Positions 1 through 9,460 of a stretch of 40,628 nucleotides of DNA are shown here, in pieces; position 1 is the first letter of the stretch, and each line of letters begins with the position of its first letter. Source of the DNA: Lachnospiraceae bacterium. GTDB lineage: Bacteria; Bacillota; Clostridia; Lachnospirales; Lachnospiraceae. The notes beneath the pieces were generated by a model, which was given only the letters and a program-made list of their open reading frames with translations, had not been told where the DNA came from and ran no database searches. The translations under genes and the position numbers were made by a program. The stretch lies in contig JALESH010000044.1 of the NCBI GenBank assembly GCA_022781985.1, positions 1 to 40,628 on the forward strand, in the 5' to 3' direction.

Positions 1-555
1 GTTTATGAGTGGACGAATACCACCAAGCAGATACATGACAGGTATTCCGATGAAGAAATCAAGACACTTTGGTCAAAGCTGTATGAAATCAACAATGTTG
101 ATATTATCCTGATTATGATTTACACCGGATTACGACCAACCGAGCTGTTGGAAATCCAGACGGAAAATGTCCATTTAGACGAAAAGTACATGGTAGGTGG
201 CATGAAAACCGAAGCCGGGAAAGACAGAATTATCCCACTGAACGATAAGATTATCCCTCTCGTCAAGAACCGCTACGACCCAAGCAAGAAATATCTGATC
301 AATAACAAGTTTGGAAATCATTACACCTACGGAACCTATATGAACGGGAATTTTAATACGTGCATGGGAAAACTCAAAATGAAACATCTGCCCCACGATG
401 GCAGACACACCTTTGCTTCACTTATGGACAGCGCCGGAGCAAATGACGTATGTATCAAATTGATTATGGGACACAGTATGAAGAACGACACCACCAAGGG
501 AACGTACACCCATAAGACTTTAGAAGAACTTCTTACAGAAGTGAACAAGATTTAA
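1..555 (+). CDS. Tyrosine recombinase/integrase, 3' part (truncated by window edge)
   Basis: This is the C-terminal catalytic domain of a phage-integrase-family (tyrosine) recombinase, which cuts and rejoins DNA at attachment sites of a mobile element. The frame is open from base 1, so the N-terminal DNA-binding part lies outside the window. Catalytic signatures are visible in order: the first Arg in TGLRPTELL, the His-x-x-Arg box in HDGRHTFAS, the His in MGHSM and the nucleophile Tyr in GTYTHKT near the C-terminus. It runs towards, and ends 323 bp short of, the converging gdhA gene. It probably marks the edge of an integrated phage or conjugative element extending leftward. It could also be a remnant, because the 5' half cannot be seen. 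Confidence 0.88.
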   Translation, partial: VYEWTNTTKQIHDRYSDEEIKTLWSKLYEINNVDIILIMIYTGLRPTELLEIQTENVHLDEKYMVGGMKTEAGKDRIIPLNDKIIPLVKNRYDPSKKYLINNKFGNHYTYGTYMNGNFNTCMGKLKMKHLPHDGRHTFASLMDSAGANDVCIKLIMGHSMKNDTTKGTYTHKTLEELLTEVNKI

Positions 556-805
556 AATAATAAATCAAGACTGATTGCTGGATACACTTATGATGTTTCT
601 TATGATTAACATTACACTCATATTCAGCCTGAAGCATCTTGAAAAGCACCGGATGGAAATGCCCTAAAAAATCATCCAAAATCACTAAAAACGAGTGTAT
701 ACCACCTGTATATCACTTGTGTACCAAGTGTATATAACGCCCTCAAAATAAAGTAAATTATCTTCTATTTATGAATATTCTGACAATTCGCTTATCTTTC
801 AACAC
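556..805. other. AT-rich intergenic region with short GTGTATA-type repeats
   Basis: No gene is visible here. A cluster of similar words lies at 695-734: GTGTATA at 695-701 and again at 728-734, TGTATAT at 707-713, and the inverted pair ACTTG/CAAGT at 715-729. The position just past an integrase stop codon would fit arm-type sites or an attachment region, but I see no matching copy elsewhere in the window. Confidence 0.4.
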
Positions 806-844
806 ATAAAGAAAAGTCCCAGAAATTCAACATTTCCAGGACTT
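804..844 (-). terminator. Rho-independent terminator of gdhA
   Basis: Read on the minus strand, a 13-bp stem (814-826 with 832-844, including two G-U pairs) closes a 5-nt loop and is followed by a T-rich tail. It lies 34 bp after the gdhA stop codon. Confidence 0.8.
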
Positions 845-877
845 CTCCATATAATCTTATATCTTAGAATTCAGCTA

Positions 878-2299
<1,422 letters not shown>

Positions 2300-2346
2300 T
2301 TAAAATGCTAAACCGTAAAAGATACGTAAAAATTTTTCTTAACTTT

Positions 2347-2379
2347 TTGTACACATTGTACAATAATACTTGTATACAA
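2347..2379. promoter_or_regulatory. Palindromic sites upstream of gdhA (possible operator)
   Basis: There is a 7-bp inverted repeat, TTGTACA and TGTACAA with a 3-bp spacer, at 2347-2363, and a 10-bp palindrome TTGTATACAA at 2370-2379. Both lie upstream of the gdhA promoter and directly after the stop of the next gene. Their similarity suggests two binding sites for one dimeric regulator. No regulator is identified. Confidence 0.35.
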
Positions 2380-2811
2380 TTATAAATATTTCTTCAGACG
2401 CTCTATATTTTTTTCTTCAAAATCCATCAGCTCCCGGGCAATCTCCATGGATGTCACATCTGCATTCTGATGGTGGTTCATGGACCTGCACATATCCGTG
2501 ATCCCCCTGCTGCTTCCCTGAATCAGCAGTTCTGCAATATGGCTGGTGCTTGTATCCAAGAGGGTATTGGCATGTATTCCGCCCACCAGCATCATCCGGC
2601 TGAGATTGTTGGTGCGGTATGGCTCTGCCTTCCCTTCCAGAATCCTGTCCAGGGCTCTGTTATGAAGCTCGGAGTATTTTAATGCCTGCCTAGATAGCTG
2701 CACAGCCAGATCATCATCATACACCTTGTCACTGATGGTGTCGATAGCCTGCATCGCCATCTCCGTATTTCTTTGAATGTCCCTGAGCATCTCTGTATCA
2801 TCTCTGTTCAT
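2380..2811 (-). CDS. Conserved hypothetical helical protein
   Basis: I do not recognise this family. The 143-residue protein is predicted from composition to be almost entirely alpha-helical, with no signal peptide or membrane segment, and has paired acidic/His features (SELHNRAL, SMNHHQNAD, ELMDFEEKN) reminiscent of a four-helix or ferritin-like bundle. That resemblance is only by eye. A GGGAGGCGG-type ribosome binding site precedes the ATG. It sits alone between two terminators, so it is probably its own transcript. A cytoplasmic role is likely, but its function is unknown. Confidence 0.75.
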   Translation of the reverse strand: MNRDDTEMLRDIQRNTEMAMQAIDTISDKVYDDDLAVQLSRQALKYSELHNRALDRILEGKAEPYRTNNLSRMMLVGGIHANTLLDTSTSHIAELLIQGSSRGITDMCRSMNHHQNADVTSMEIARELMDFEEKNIERLKKYL

Positions 2812-2840
2812 CCCTGCCGCCTCCCATCGTTCTATGCGCT

Positions 2841-2882
2841 AAAAAAAGGGTGCAGACACCTTTTTTTCATGTCTGCACCCTT
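2841..2882 (-). terminator. Strong rho-independent terminator
   Basis: A perfect 11-bp stem (2848-2858 with 2870-2880) extends by two A-T pairs. On the minus strand it is followed by seven T residues (2841-2847), placing it after the SH3-domain gene. On the plus strand it could also fold. Confidence 0.88.
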
Positions 2883-2924
2883 ATTCTATCCCGGGAGAAA
2901 AGAAATATACATAAATCCCTTTTC

Positions 2925-4265
2925 CTACTCTACATAGTCAGATTTCACGTAGGCTGTTTCTCCCTTATATTTTATTTTCGTCCAGCCGTCTGCCTGCTTC
3001 ATCACCAACTCCAGCTTCTCGCCGATGTATACCAGTCCCAGTCTTTCTCCATTCTCGCTGGCCGATTTCCTCACATTTACGTTCTCAATGACCGTCACTG
3101 TCTGACCTCCTGCAGCAGAAGCTGCTGCCTGTCCGGCTGTATCTCCTGCCGCTTCCGAAGTCTCTCCTTCATCAGAGGCAGCAGCAGAGGCAGTCTCAAT
3201 ATCAGGCGCTTCTCCCCCGGCATCCACCGGTTCTTCTGAAACAGTCTGCAGAAACTCACTCTTAATATATCCTTCGCTTCCTTCAAAGCTGATCCTGCTC
3301 CACCCGTTCCCCTTTTCCTCTAAGAGCGTAAATTCATCACCGATCTGTGCCTTACCCTTTTTATCTGCCGTCTCACTGTCAGAGCTTCTGATATTTACAA
3401 CATCGGTTGCTCTGACCTTTTTTATTACGGGCTCCTGCCCTTCTGTCTCTTCCTCTGTCGAATCTGCCGCTGCCAAGGCCGCCTCAGCCTCTGCAGCTGC
3501 CTGAGCCTCCAACTCTGCCTTGGCCAGAGCCTCGCCTACGGAAGCATCAATGCGTTTCTCCAAATCTGCAAGAAACGCCTTCAGCTCATCGTCCCCCTCC
3601 AGCTGCTCGTTATACTCTACTGCTACCTGATTATTCAGATCCACCACATCATCCTGCAGGGAAACCTCCCGGATATAATCAGCTACCTCCGAATTGTCCT
3701 CCTTCTCATTGATGTAGCAGGCTCCATTTTCATCCGTACATATATAAAATGCCTGCATACCCGGAACCAACTCATCATATTCTGTAAATTTGACCTTGGA
3801 ATATACATAAGCCAGATAGGAATTCTCCACCGGCCCCGTCTTTGTGTAAACATTCAGCTCCGGATAGGAGTCAATATACTTGCTCATCTCCTGTATCCTG
3901 AGCCGGGCGGTTTCATCCACCATATTATTCATGGAGGCGACTGCCTCTATATCTCCCTCTGCCAATGCCCCATAGTAACTGCTGATCAGTGAGTTGACCT
4001 GGGGATATGCGTTCTCCTCAAGTACAAGCTGGGGCATCTCCTCCTGAGCCTGTGTAGACTCCTGAGCCTGATTTACTTCAGGTGTTACAACTGCTTCTGC
4101 CGTTCTGGCCTCTACCTCCTGCGCCATTTTTTTATTGGCATTGACTGCCACGGCTACTGTAATCAAAACACAAATTAACAGGATGACCGGCATTACGATC
4201 TTGGCGTGATCCGATACCCACTCTTTCAGATCTTCCATTTTATCTTTTATGCTGTTGTTATTCAT
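2925..4265 (-). CDS. Membrane-anchored protein with two bacterial SH3 domains
   Basis: A short cytoplasmic N-terminus is followed by one hydrophobic segment (about residues 22-42, IVMPVILLICVLITVAVAV), then a long acidic, Ala/Glu-rich extracytoplasmic region. The C-terminus carries two bacterial SH3 (SH3b) domains: one starting near VVNIRSSDS and ending at YIKSEFL, and one from VNVRKSASENGERLG to AYVKSDYVE. SH3b domains commonly bind cell wall peptides, so a role at the cell wall is likely; no catalytic domain is visible. I start at MNNNSIKDKM because GGAGG lies about 7 bases upstream; an in-frame ATG eight codons earlier has no such site. It is a single gene ending at a strong terminator. 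Confidence 0.85.
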   Translation of the reverse strand: MNNNSIKDKMEDLKEWVSDHAKIVMPVILLICVLITVAVAVNANKKMAQEVEARTAEAVVTPEVNQAQESTQAQEEMPQLVLEENAYPQVNSLISSYYGALAEGDIEAVASMNNMVDETARLRIQEMSKYIDSYPELNVYTKTGPVENSYLAYVYSKVKFTEYDELVPGMQAFYICTDENGACYINEKEDNSEVADYIREVSLQDDVVDLNNQVAVEYNEQLEGDDELKAFLADLEKRIDASVGEALAKAELEAQAAAEAEAALAAADSTEEETEGQEPVIKKVRATDVVNIRSSDSETADKKGKAQIGDEFTLLEEKGNGWSRISFEGSEGYIKSEFLQTVSEEPVDAGGEAPDIETASAAASDEGETSEAAGDTAGQAAASAAGGQTVTVIENVNVRKSASENGERLGLVYIGEKLELVMKQADGWTKIKYKGETAYVKSDYVE

Positions 4266-4375
4266 AGATGATCCTCCATGCATGCCCATAAAATATAAAA
4301 TTCCTTAGAGCAATCCCAAATACGCTCCCGTTTTTCTTTTCCTTTCTGCCTAAAATTATCTCCAGAGTGATGTAA

Positions 4376-4447
4376 TGCACCCGGCAGGAATCGAACCTGC
4401 ATTAAAGGCGTCGGAGGCCTCCGTTCTATCCATTAGACTACGAGTGC
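4376..4447 (-). tRNA. tRNA-Arg (anticodon CCG)
   Basis: A full cloverleaf folds on the minus strand: 7-bp acceptor stem (GCACTCG with CGGGTGC, one G-T pair), D arm with ATGGAT loop, anticodon stem GAGGC/GCCTT with loop CTCCGAC giving anticodon CCG (reads CGG), and T arm with loop TTCGATT. The discriminator is A, and CCA is not encoded. No integrated element abuts it. Confidence 0.95.
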
Positions 4448-4470
4448 ATAAGAAATACCATATTCAGATA

Positions 4471-4495
4471 TTTGTAATAATTAATTTATTACAAA
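4471..4495. repeat. Perfect AT-rich inverted repeat upstream of tRNA-Arg
   Basis: Ten-base arms TTTGTAATAA and TTATTACAAA are separated by 5 bases, 24 bp upstream of the tRNA 5' end. The spot overlaps where its promoter should be, so an operator or cruciform is possible. No clear -35/-10 pair is visible. Confidence 0.5.
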
Positions 4496-4800
4496 TTTGT
4501 TACATCACATTGGATATAATATCACATCAGATGCCGATTGTCCAGTGTTCTTTTTGTGAACAAATAAAAAATTTACAGGCTTTTCTCCATCCTGATAAAA
4601 AAATATGGTACTGTACGCTTTAACCGTTATACCCATTTGTGCAAAAGTCCCTGCCATAGTCGGCAGCATGTCCAAATCATGCCTGCCTGAAGAAACACAT
4701 ACTGCCGGCTATGAGCGGAACGTCAGCTTATAGGAAAAGTCAGCTGACAGGCAGAGGGAAAGCGCCCTCCATGCTTTTGGCCCCGACACGGGCCATACTG
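4496..4800. other. Intergenic region without a supported gene
   Basis: About 300 bp lie between tRNA-Arg and the stop of the LRR/SLH gene. I see short inverted repeats, for example CATAG..CGGCAG near 4657 with CTGCCG..CTATG near 4700, and TGGCCC/GGGCCA near 4780-4797 just after the LRR/SLH stop on the minus strand. None has a clean T-tract, so no confident terminator or RNA is called. Confidence 0.4.
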
Positions 4801-6690
4801 TTACTTTACTGCATTCCTAAGAAACATCGTCGTCATCTTGGCGCACTCTGCCCTGGTGGCCTTTCCCCTGGGATCCAGGCGGAAAGAGCCGTCCCCATTG
4901 GGCTTGCCGCTGATCATCCCTGCAGCTGCCGCCCATTGTACAGGAGCCTCCGCCCAGCTGCTGACCTTATGAGCATCTGTAAAATCTCCCGGCAAGGCTC
5001 TGCCGCTTACATCATACCCTGCCTTTCTTCCATACAGGTACAGCATTTTGGCAAGCTGTTCCCTGGTGATGGGATCGCTGATGCCGTATCTGCCATCGCT
5101 GTAGCCCTCCGCTATGCCCGCTTCATTGGCCCAAATAACAGCATCACTGTACCATCTGCCTGCTGCCACATCTAAAAATTTCAGAGAATATACTGTTTCC
5201 GGCTCTCCTGCCATCCGATAAAGAATCGTTGTGAACATGGCACGTGTGAGCAGATTGTCCGGCTGGAACTCTCTGCCGGCGCCCACTGCTCCCATGATAT
5301 GATGATTGTAGACAAATCTGATATTTTCATATTTCCAGCCGCCCGGTATGACAGGGACATCGGTGAAGATCCAGGGCAGCTCTGTTTTTTCGGTGCTTCC
5401 GGCATCCGGTTTTTCTGTATCCTCCGGTGCATTTTGGTCCTGCATATCCGGATCTTCTGCCCCGGGATCCGTTTTTCCGGTGTCTCCAGACACCTCCTGC
5501 TCCGCCCCACCGGAACCCTGTACATCCGAGCCTTCCGCCCCGGCAGCCGTCAGCCTTACCTTTAAAATCGGTGCTGTTCCTGACTCCCTGCACTGGTAAG
5601 TATAAGACGCTTCCTTTCGGGGATCTGTCACAGTGAATACACCGTCTGCAAACCTCACGTTCTGCAGATCCGTTACTCTGTCTTTATGGAAATGGGCAAA
5701 CCCGGTGATATCCATGGAGTGGCCTGACAGGCTGACAGAGGAGGTATACGCTCCCATGTCTGTGATGCCGGAAGGAAGGTTTAGGTGAACCAGCCTGCTT
5801 TCCGTACTCAGGCTTACGCTGACAAGACGGGAATTATAGTCCAGATTGGCACTCTGCAGGGTGGCTATGGTGCTCAGATCCAGATCTGTGAGTGCTGTGT
5901 TGCATAAAATCAGTACTTCCAGCTCTGTATCCGCCAGATTGATTTCTGACAGTTCTGTATGATAATGTAAATCAAGGGTTTTCAGGCTCCTATTGCCTTG
6001 TAGATTTAAGCTTATCAGATTTGTATTGGAGATCAGGCTCAGCTCCTCCAGGGCAGAGTAGCTCAGATCCAGAATGGCTAATTGCAGATTTCTGCTGAAA
6101 TCTGCTCTTTTCAGCTTAGTACGGCTGAGATTGACATGGGTTAGGCTGCCGGCATGGGTCAGATCCAGGTCTTCCATCACCTGATTACCGCTCAGATTCA
6201 AATTCGCCAGGCCCGTATTCCCAATATCCAATTCTTCTAATAGGGTACAGTTGCTTAAGTTGATGCTGGTCAGCACGCCAATTCCATTACAGTTTAATTT
6301 TCTCAGATGTCGGTTGCTGCCCAGATCCAAAAAAGTAAATTCATGCCCGGCTCCGCTGCAGTCCAGTTCCTCCAGTGCCCGATTGCTGCCCAGATTGATG
6401 CTGCTCAGGCGAGAATCTGACACATCCAGGGTTTTCAGGTTTGTAAACAGTTCAATGCCCTGGATGGAACTCAGCCTTTTATCATGGATTATTATCCTCT
6501 CTACGGCAGCCGTTTCCCTCTCTGACAGCATGCCGTCTCTGTCCGTATCGATTTCCGCCGCTATATATTCCCTGAATACAGGATCCGGAAATACTTTGCT
6601 GTAGATCGGTGCTGCAGAGGCATTCATGGACACAGCGCCTGACATCACTGCCAGAATGCCGGCTGCAGCCAGATATTTTCTGATCATCAT
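4801..6690 (-). CDS. Secreted leucine-rich-repeat protein with three SLH domains
   Basis: This is a 629-residue surface protein. It has a signal peptide (MMIRKYLAAAGILAVMSGAV, likely cut after NASA), then an EF-hand-like DTDRDGMLSERE near residue 50. About a dozen leucine-rich repeats of roughly 21 residues follow (LDLGSNRHLRKLNCNG type, about 70-310). Next come a short beta-type segment ending near VRLTAAG, a Glu/Asp/Gly-rich linker, and three S-layer-homology domains (starting FTDVPVIPGG, FLDVAAGRWYSD, FTDAHKVSSW) to the C-terminus. SLH domains anchor proteins to cell wall polymers and LRRs bind ligands, so it is probably an adhesin or sensor displayed at the cell surface. A GAAGGGAG site lies about 7 bases before the first ATG. 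It stands alone. Confidence 0.9.
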   Translation of the reverse strand: MMIRKYLAAAGILAVMSGAVSMNASAAPIYSKVFPDPVFREYIAAEIDTDRDGMLSERETAAVERIIIHDKRLSSIQGIELFTNLKTLDVSDSRLSSINLGSNRALEELDCSGAGHEFTFLDLGSNRHLRKLNCNGIGVLTSINLSNCTLLEELDIGNTGLANLNLSGNQVMEDLDLTHAGSLTHVNLSRTKLKRADFSRNLQLAILDLSYSALEELSLISNTNLISLNLQGNRSLKTLDLHYHTELSEINLADTELEVLILCNTALTDLDLSTIATLQSANLDYNSRLVSVSLSTESRLVHLNLPSGITDMGAYTSSVSLSGHSMDITGFAHFHKDRVTDLQNVRFADGVFTVTDPRKEASYTYQCRESGTAPILKVRLTAAGAEGSDVQGSGGAEQEVSGDTGKTDPGAEDPDMQDQNAPEDTEKPDAGSTEKTELPWIFTDVPVIPGGWKYENIRFVYNHHIMGAVGAGREFQPDNLLTRAMFTTILYRMAGEPETVYSLKFLDVAAGRWYSDAVIWANEAGIAEGYSDGRYGISDPITREQLAKMLYLYGRKAGYDVSGRALPGDFTDAHKVSSWAEAPVQWAAAAGMISGKPNGDGSFRLDPRGKATRAECAKMTTMFLRNAVK

Positions 6691-6779
6691 TTAAGTTCTC
6701 CCTTCAAAATATTGAAATATTATGATTTATGCCGCCAAGCGGGGCATACAGTTTGCAGAAATGGCTTTTCAGTAATTCT

Positions 6780-7691
6780 CTAGAAAAGCTGCTCTATCCT
6801 GCCGCATTTACGAGAAAAATAGTATACGGAATCGGTCAATACCTCCTCCGGCTCCACCTGGGTGGCATTGATATCACATACCATCTTCCAGAGCTCCTCC
6901 GCTTCCTGTCTCTCATCGTCCGGCACCAAGATCACCTCATGGACCGAGCTGGGCAGGATAAACAGGTTTTTTCCCGTTTTTTCCATTATCTTCTCCAACA
7001 CTCCCCGATAGAGCATCACTGCCGCGCCGAAGAGCTTTCTTTCATTTCCCAGCACATACATCCTGCCGTTCTCTTCCCCTTCCTCCGCAAAAAAATCCTG
7101 CTCCGTTTCCTGACCCTCGGAGACGATTTCCTTCATCATTTCCTCTATGGAGAGGAGCCTTGGCGGCATTATCCTCTCTGTATTCCTCTTTGCATCCTCA
7201 TAGAGCTGTTCCTTGGTGATTCCCCACATCATGAGATGATTGTTGTATATCTGGATCGTAGCATTTCCCAGTTCCTTCTCTGGTACATGACAGTAAAATA
7301 CGATGGCCAGATCCAGGAAAGGCACGCTGGGCACCCGCTTTAGAAGCTCCTTGTTTTTTTCATGGCTGATCACCTTGTACACCACCTGTTCCTTCATCTT
7401 TTCATAGTCCAGAAAAAAGCTCATGTCAATGTTGTCCCGAGTGCTGCTTTCCTCATAAATCTGCAGCACCCTGTCCATGACCCACCGGAAGGTCTCCCCT
7501 TCCTCATAGGCTGCATGCAGATCATCCAGATAGATATTGGGCGAAAGATTCAAGCCCTTTCTGGCAATAATGACGCTGTGCAGCTCAATCCCATTATTTT
7601 TCGTTATATTTTTGATACTTACCAAGGCCTCACTGCCCAACTGTTCTTCCAGGTGCCTTTTTACCTTTTGACTAAACGCTGTAATTTCCAT
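6780..7691 (-). CDS. DUF5688-like protein
   Basis: This 303-residue cytoplasmic protein resembles the DUF5688 family common in Lachnospiraceae, whose function is unknown. Visible features are an N-terminal helical part (FSQKVKRHLEEQLG), a beta region KNNGIELHSVIIARKGLNLSPNIYL, the block VPFLDLAIVFYCHV followed by NNHLMMWGITKEQLYEDA, and a C-terminal segment with MYVLGNERKLFGAAVMLYRGVLEKI. I place the start at MEITAFSQK because GGAGCAGGAG precedes it. The longer frame upstream would run through the region towards the efp terminator and lacks a site. The family name is from memory of these blocks. Confidence 0.75.
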   Translation of the reverse strand: MEITAFSQKVKRHLEEQLGSEALVSIKNITKNNGIELHSVIIARKGLNLSPNIYLDDLHAAYEEGETFRWVMDRVLQIYEESSTRDNIDMSFFLDYEKMKEQVVYKVISHEKNKELLKRVPSVPFLDLAIVFYCHVPEKELGNATIQIYNNHLMMWGITKEQLYEDAKRNTERIMPPRLLSIEEMMKEIVSEGQETEQDFFAEEGEENGRMYVLGNERKLFGAAVMLYRGVLEKIMEKTGKNLFILPSSVHEVILVPDDERQEAEELWKMVCDINATQVEPEEVLTDSVYYFSRKCGRIEQLF

Positions 7692-7831
7692 ATTGATACT
7701 CCTGCTCCTTTCCCGGTTGAAGAAATCCAATTCCTCCACCTTATCCTTTTTCCTGTTCTGTAAGCTACCATAAGAAGGAATCCCGCTTTGCAGGATTCTC
7801 CTCCTGCGGAGAGCTTTTTTGTATATTTCAT

Positions 7832-7864
7832 AAAAAAAAGACAATGGGACAAATCCATTGTCTT
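7832..7864 (-). terminator. Rho-independent terminator of the efp transcript
   Basis: A perfect 10-bp stem (7838-7847 with 7855-7864) and 7-nt loop are followed on the minus strand by a T6-8 run. It lies 28 bp after the efp stop. Confidence 0.9.
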
Positions 7865-7891
7865 AAAGGCTCAGATGATAGCTCACCGGGA

Positions 7892-8449
7892 TCATACTCT
7901 GGAGAGATACTCTCCTGTCCTGGTGTCGATTTTGATTACATCCTCCTGATCTACAAAAAGAGGAACATAAACGGTAGCTCCTGTTTCCACTACAGCAGGC
8001 TTGGTTGCTCCCGTAGCGGTATCTCCCTTGAAGCCCGGCTCCGTATTCGTAATCTTCAGTTCTACAAACAGAGGCGGCTCAATGGCAAATACGTTGCCGT
8101 TATGGGAACATACCTTGACCATCTCATTCTCCTTGACAAATTTCAGGGATTCGCCGATTGCCTCTTCATTGAGCGCAATCTGCTCATAGCTTTCCACATC
8201 CATGAAATGATATAAGTCACCGTCTGAATACAGATACTGCATATCTTTTCTATCAATACGTGCCTGCGGGCATTTCTCCGTAGGTCTGAAGGTTTTCTCC
8301 ACTACGCCGCCACTCTTAATGTTTTTCAGCTTTGTCCTTACGAATGCCGCTCCTTTGCCCGGTTTTACGTGCTGGAACTCAATAATCTGGTATATATTAT
8401 TATCTAATTCAATCGTAATGCCATTTCTGAAATCACCTGCAGAAATCAT
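7892..8449 (-). CDS. efp: Translation elongation factor P
   Basis: EF-P enters the ribosomal E site and relieves stalling at consecutive prolines. The 185-residue length matches the family, with the three-domain layout: KOW-like N-terminal domain, central OB domain ([11 protein letters not shown]) and C-terminal OB domain ending at GEYLSRV. The modifiable lysine is Lys32 in KPGKGAA, so a lysine-type EF-P. Only the lysine is visible; its modification enzyme is not in the window. AGGAGG lies 8 bases before the ATG. It is the last gene of the aro run, ends at a strong terminator, and may also have its own promoter. Confidence 0.97.
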   Translation of the reverse strand: MISAGDFRNGITIELDNNIYQIIEFQHVKPGKGAAFVRTKLKNIKSGGVVEKTFRPTEKCPQARIDRKDMQYLYSDGDLYHFMDVESYEQIALNEEAIGESLKFVKENEMVKVCSHNGNVFAIEPPLFVELKITNTEPGFKGDTATGATKPAVVETGATVYVPLFVDQEDVIKIDTRTGEYLSRV

Positions 8450-8492
8450 AAAATATTCCTCCTAAATTTTTCACGTTATAATTCTTTTCTAG

Positions 8493-8519
8493 TTTATACT
8501 AAAAATTCTCATATTTCAA
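8493..8519 (-). promoter_or_regulatory. Possible internal promoter of efp
   Basis: TTGAAA (8514-8519) and TATAAA (8493-8498) on the minus strand are 15 bp apart, in the AT-rich gap just after the aroQ stop. The spacing is short, so this is only a candidate. Confidence 0.35.
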
Positions 8520-8948
8520 CTACTTTTTCAAACAAAAATCAATCGCATCCAGATAGCCCTGCAGCCCCCGTCCGTAAATCTGTGCATCACAGGCCGGTTC
8601 CGTCACCGATATCCTGCGGAACTCCTCCCTTTTTGTGATATCAGAGATATGAACCTCCACCTTGGGCACTGTGATGCTGGCCAAGGCATCCCGGATGGCA
8701 TAGCTGTAATGGGTATAGGCTCCGGGATTGATCACAAGCCCCTCCGTGCCGTCAAAATAGGCCTGCTGTATCCTGTCGATGATCCCACCCTCATGATTGC
8801 TCTGGAACACCTCAATCTCACAATCCTCTGCCTCCGCCTTTTTCGCTATCATACCCAGCAGGCAGTCATAATCCTCTGTCCCATAGACACTCCTTTCCCT
8901 GATCCCCAGAAAGTTGATGTTAGGTCCGTTGATCACCAATAGCTTCAT
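8520..8948 (-). CDS. aroQ: 3-dehydroquinate dehydratase, type II
   Basis: It catalyses the third step of the shikimate pathway, dehydrating 3-dehydroquinate to 3-dehydroshikimate, in the cytoplasm as a dodecamer. The 142-residue length fits type II enzymes. Signatures are INGPNINFLGIRE with the catalytic Tyr in SVYG, the QSNHEG box, the NPGAYTHYSYAIRDAL block and VEVHISDITKREEFR with the catalytic His. Its ATG overlaps the aroK stop by four bases (ATGA type), so the aroE-aroK-aroQ genes are translationally coupled. Confidence 0.96.
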   Translation of the reverse strand: MKLLVINGPNINFLGIRERSVYGTEDYDCLLGMIAKKAEAEDCEIEVFQSNHEGGIIDRIQQAYFDGTEGLVINPGAYTHYSYAIRDALASITVPKVEVHISDITKREEFRRISVTEPACDAQIYGRGLQGYLDAIDFCLKK

Positions 8949-9460
8949 TCCTCTTCTCCCAGCCTTTCCATGATTTCTCCTAAAATAGTATCAAAATCCT
9001 TATCATCTGCGTCGATGATAAAATCAGCCGCAGCTTCATATATGGGGGATCTGGCCTCCAGCAGGTCCTGCACCCTCTTTTGGGGATTGTCCCCCTGCAG
9101 CAGGGGCCTGGTGGTATCGCCTGCCAGCCTGGTACATACAGTCTCTGCTGTCACCCTGAGATAGATCACTGTCCCCAGCCGCTTCAGCAGCCTCCGGTTC
9201 TCCTCCCTCATGGGAAGGCCTCCTCCCACCGACAAAATCTGCTGATGGGAGTCCTCCAAAAGCCGCTGCAGACACCTGGTCTCCATCCTGCGGAACTCCT
9301 CCTCCCCCAGACGGGCAAAGATCTCTGCCACCGTCATCTGGTTCAGCCGCTCTATCATCCTGTCCGTATCCACCATGGTTCTCCGCAGCCTGTAGGAAAG
9401 CCTGATTCCCACGCTGGTCTTGCCGCTGCCCATAAATCCGATCAAAATAATATTTTTCAT
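8945..9460 (-). CDS. aroK: Shikimate kinase
   Basis: It phosphorylates shikimate at O3 using ATP. The 171-residue protein opens with the P-loop GFMGSGKTSVG (residues about 7-17), then the shikimate-binding DTDRMIE and FRRMETRCL, the VGGGLPMR motif and the lid region around RPLLQGD. I start it at MKNIILIGFMG: this ATG overlaps the aroE stop as ATGA, while an upstream extension has no ribosome binding site. It is the middle gene of the aroE-aroK-aroQ set. Confidence 0.96.
   Translation of the reverse strand: MKNIILIGFMGSGKTSVGIRLSYRLRRTMVDTDRMIERLNQMTVAEIFARLGEEEFRRMETRCLQRLLEDSHQQILSVGGGLPMREENRRLLKRLGTVIYLRVTAETVCTRLAGDTTRPLLQGDNPQKRVQDLLEARSPIYEAAADFIIDADDKDFDTILGEIMERLGEEE

Noticed and set aside
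4375-4623. 82-codon plus-strand frame starting MHPAGIEPALKASEAS
   Set aside because: It is the antisense of tRNA-Arg; the start is the reverse of the tRNA 3' end, a common false gene.
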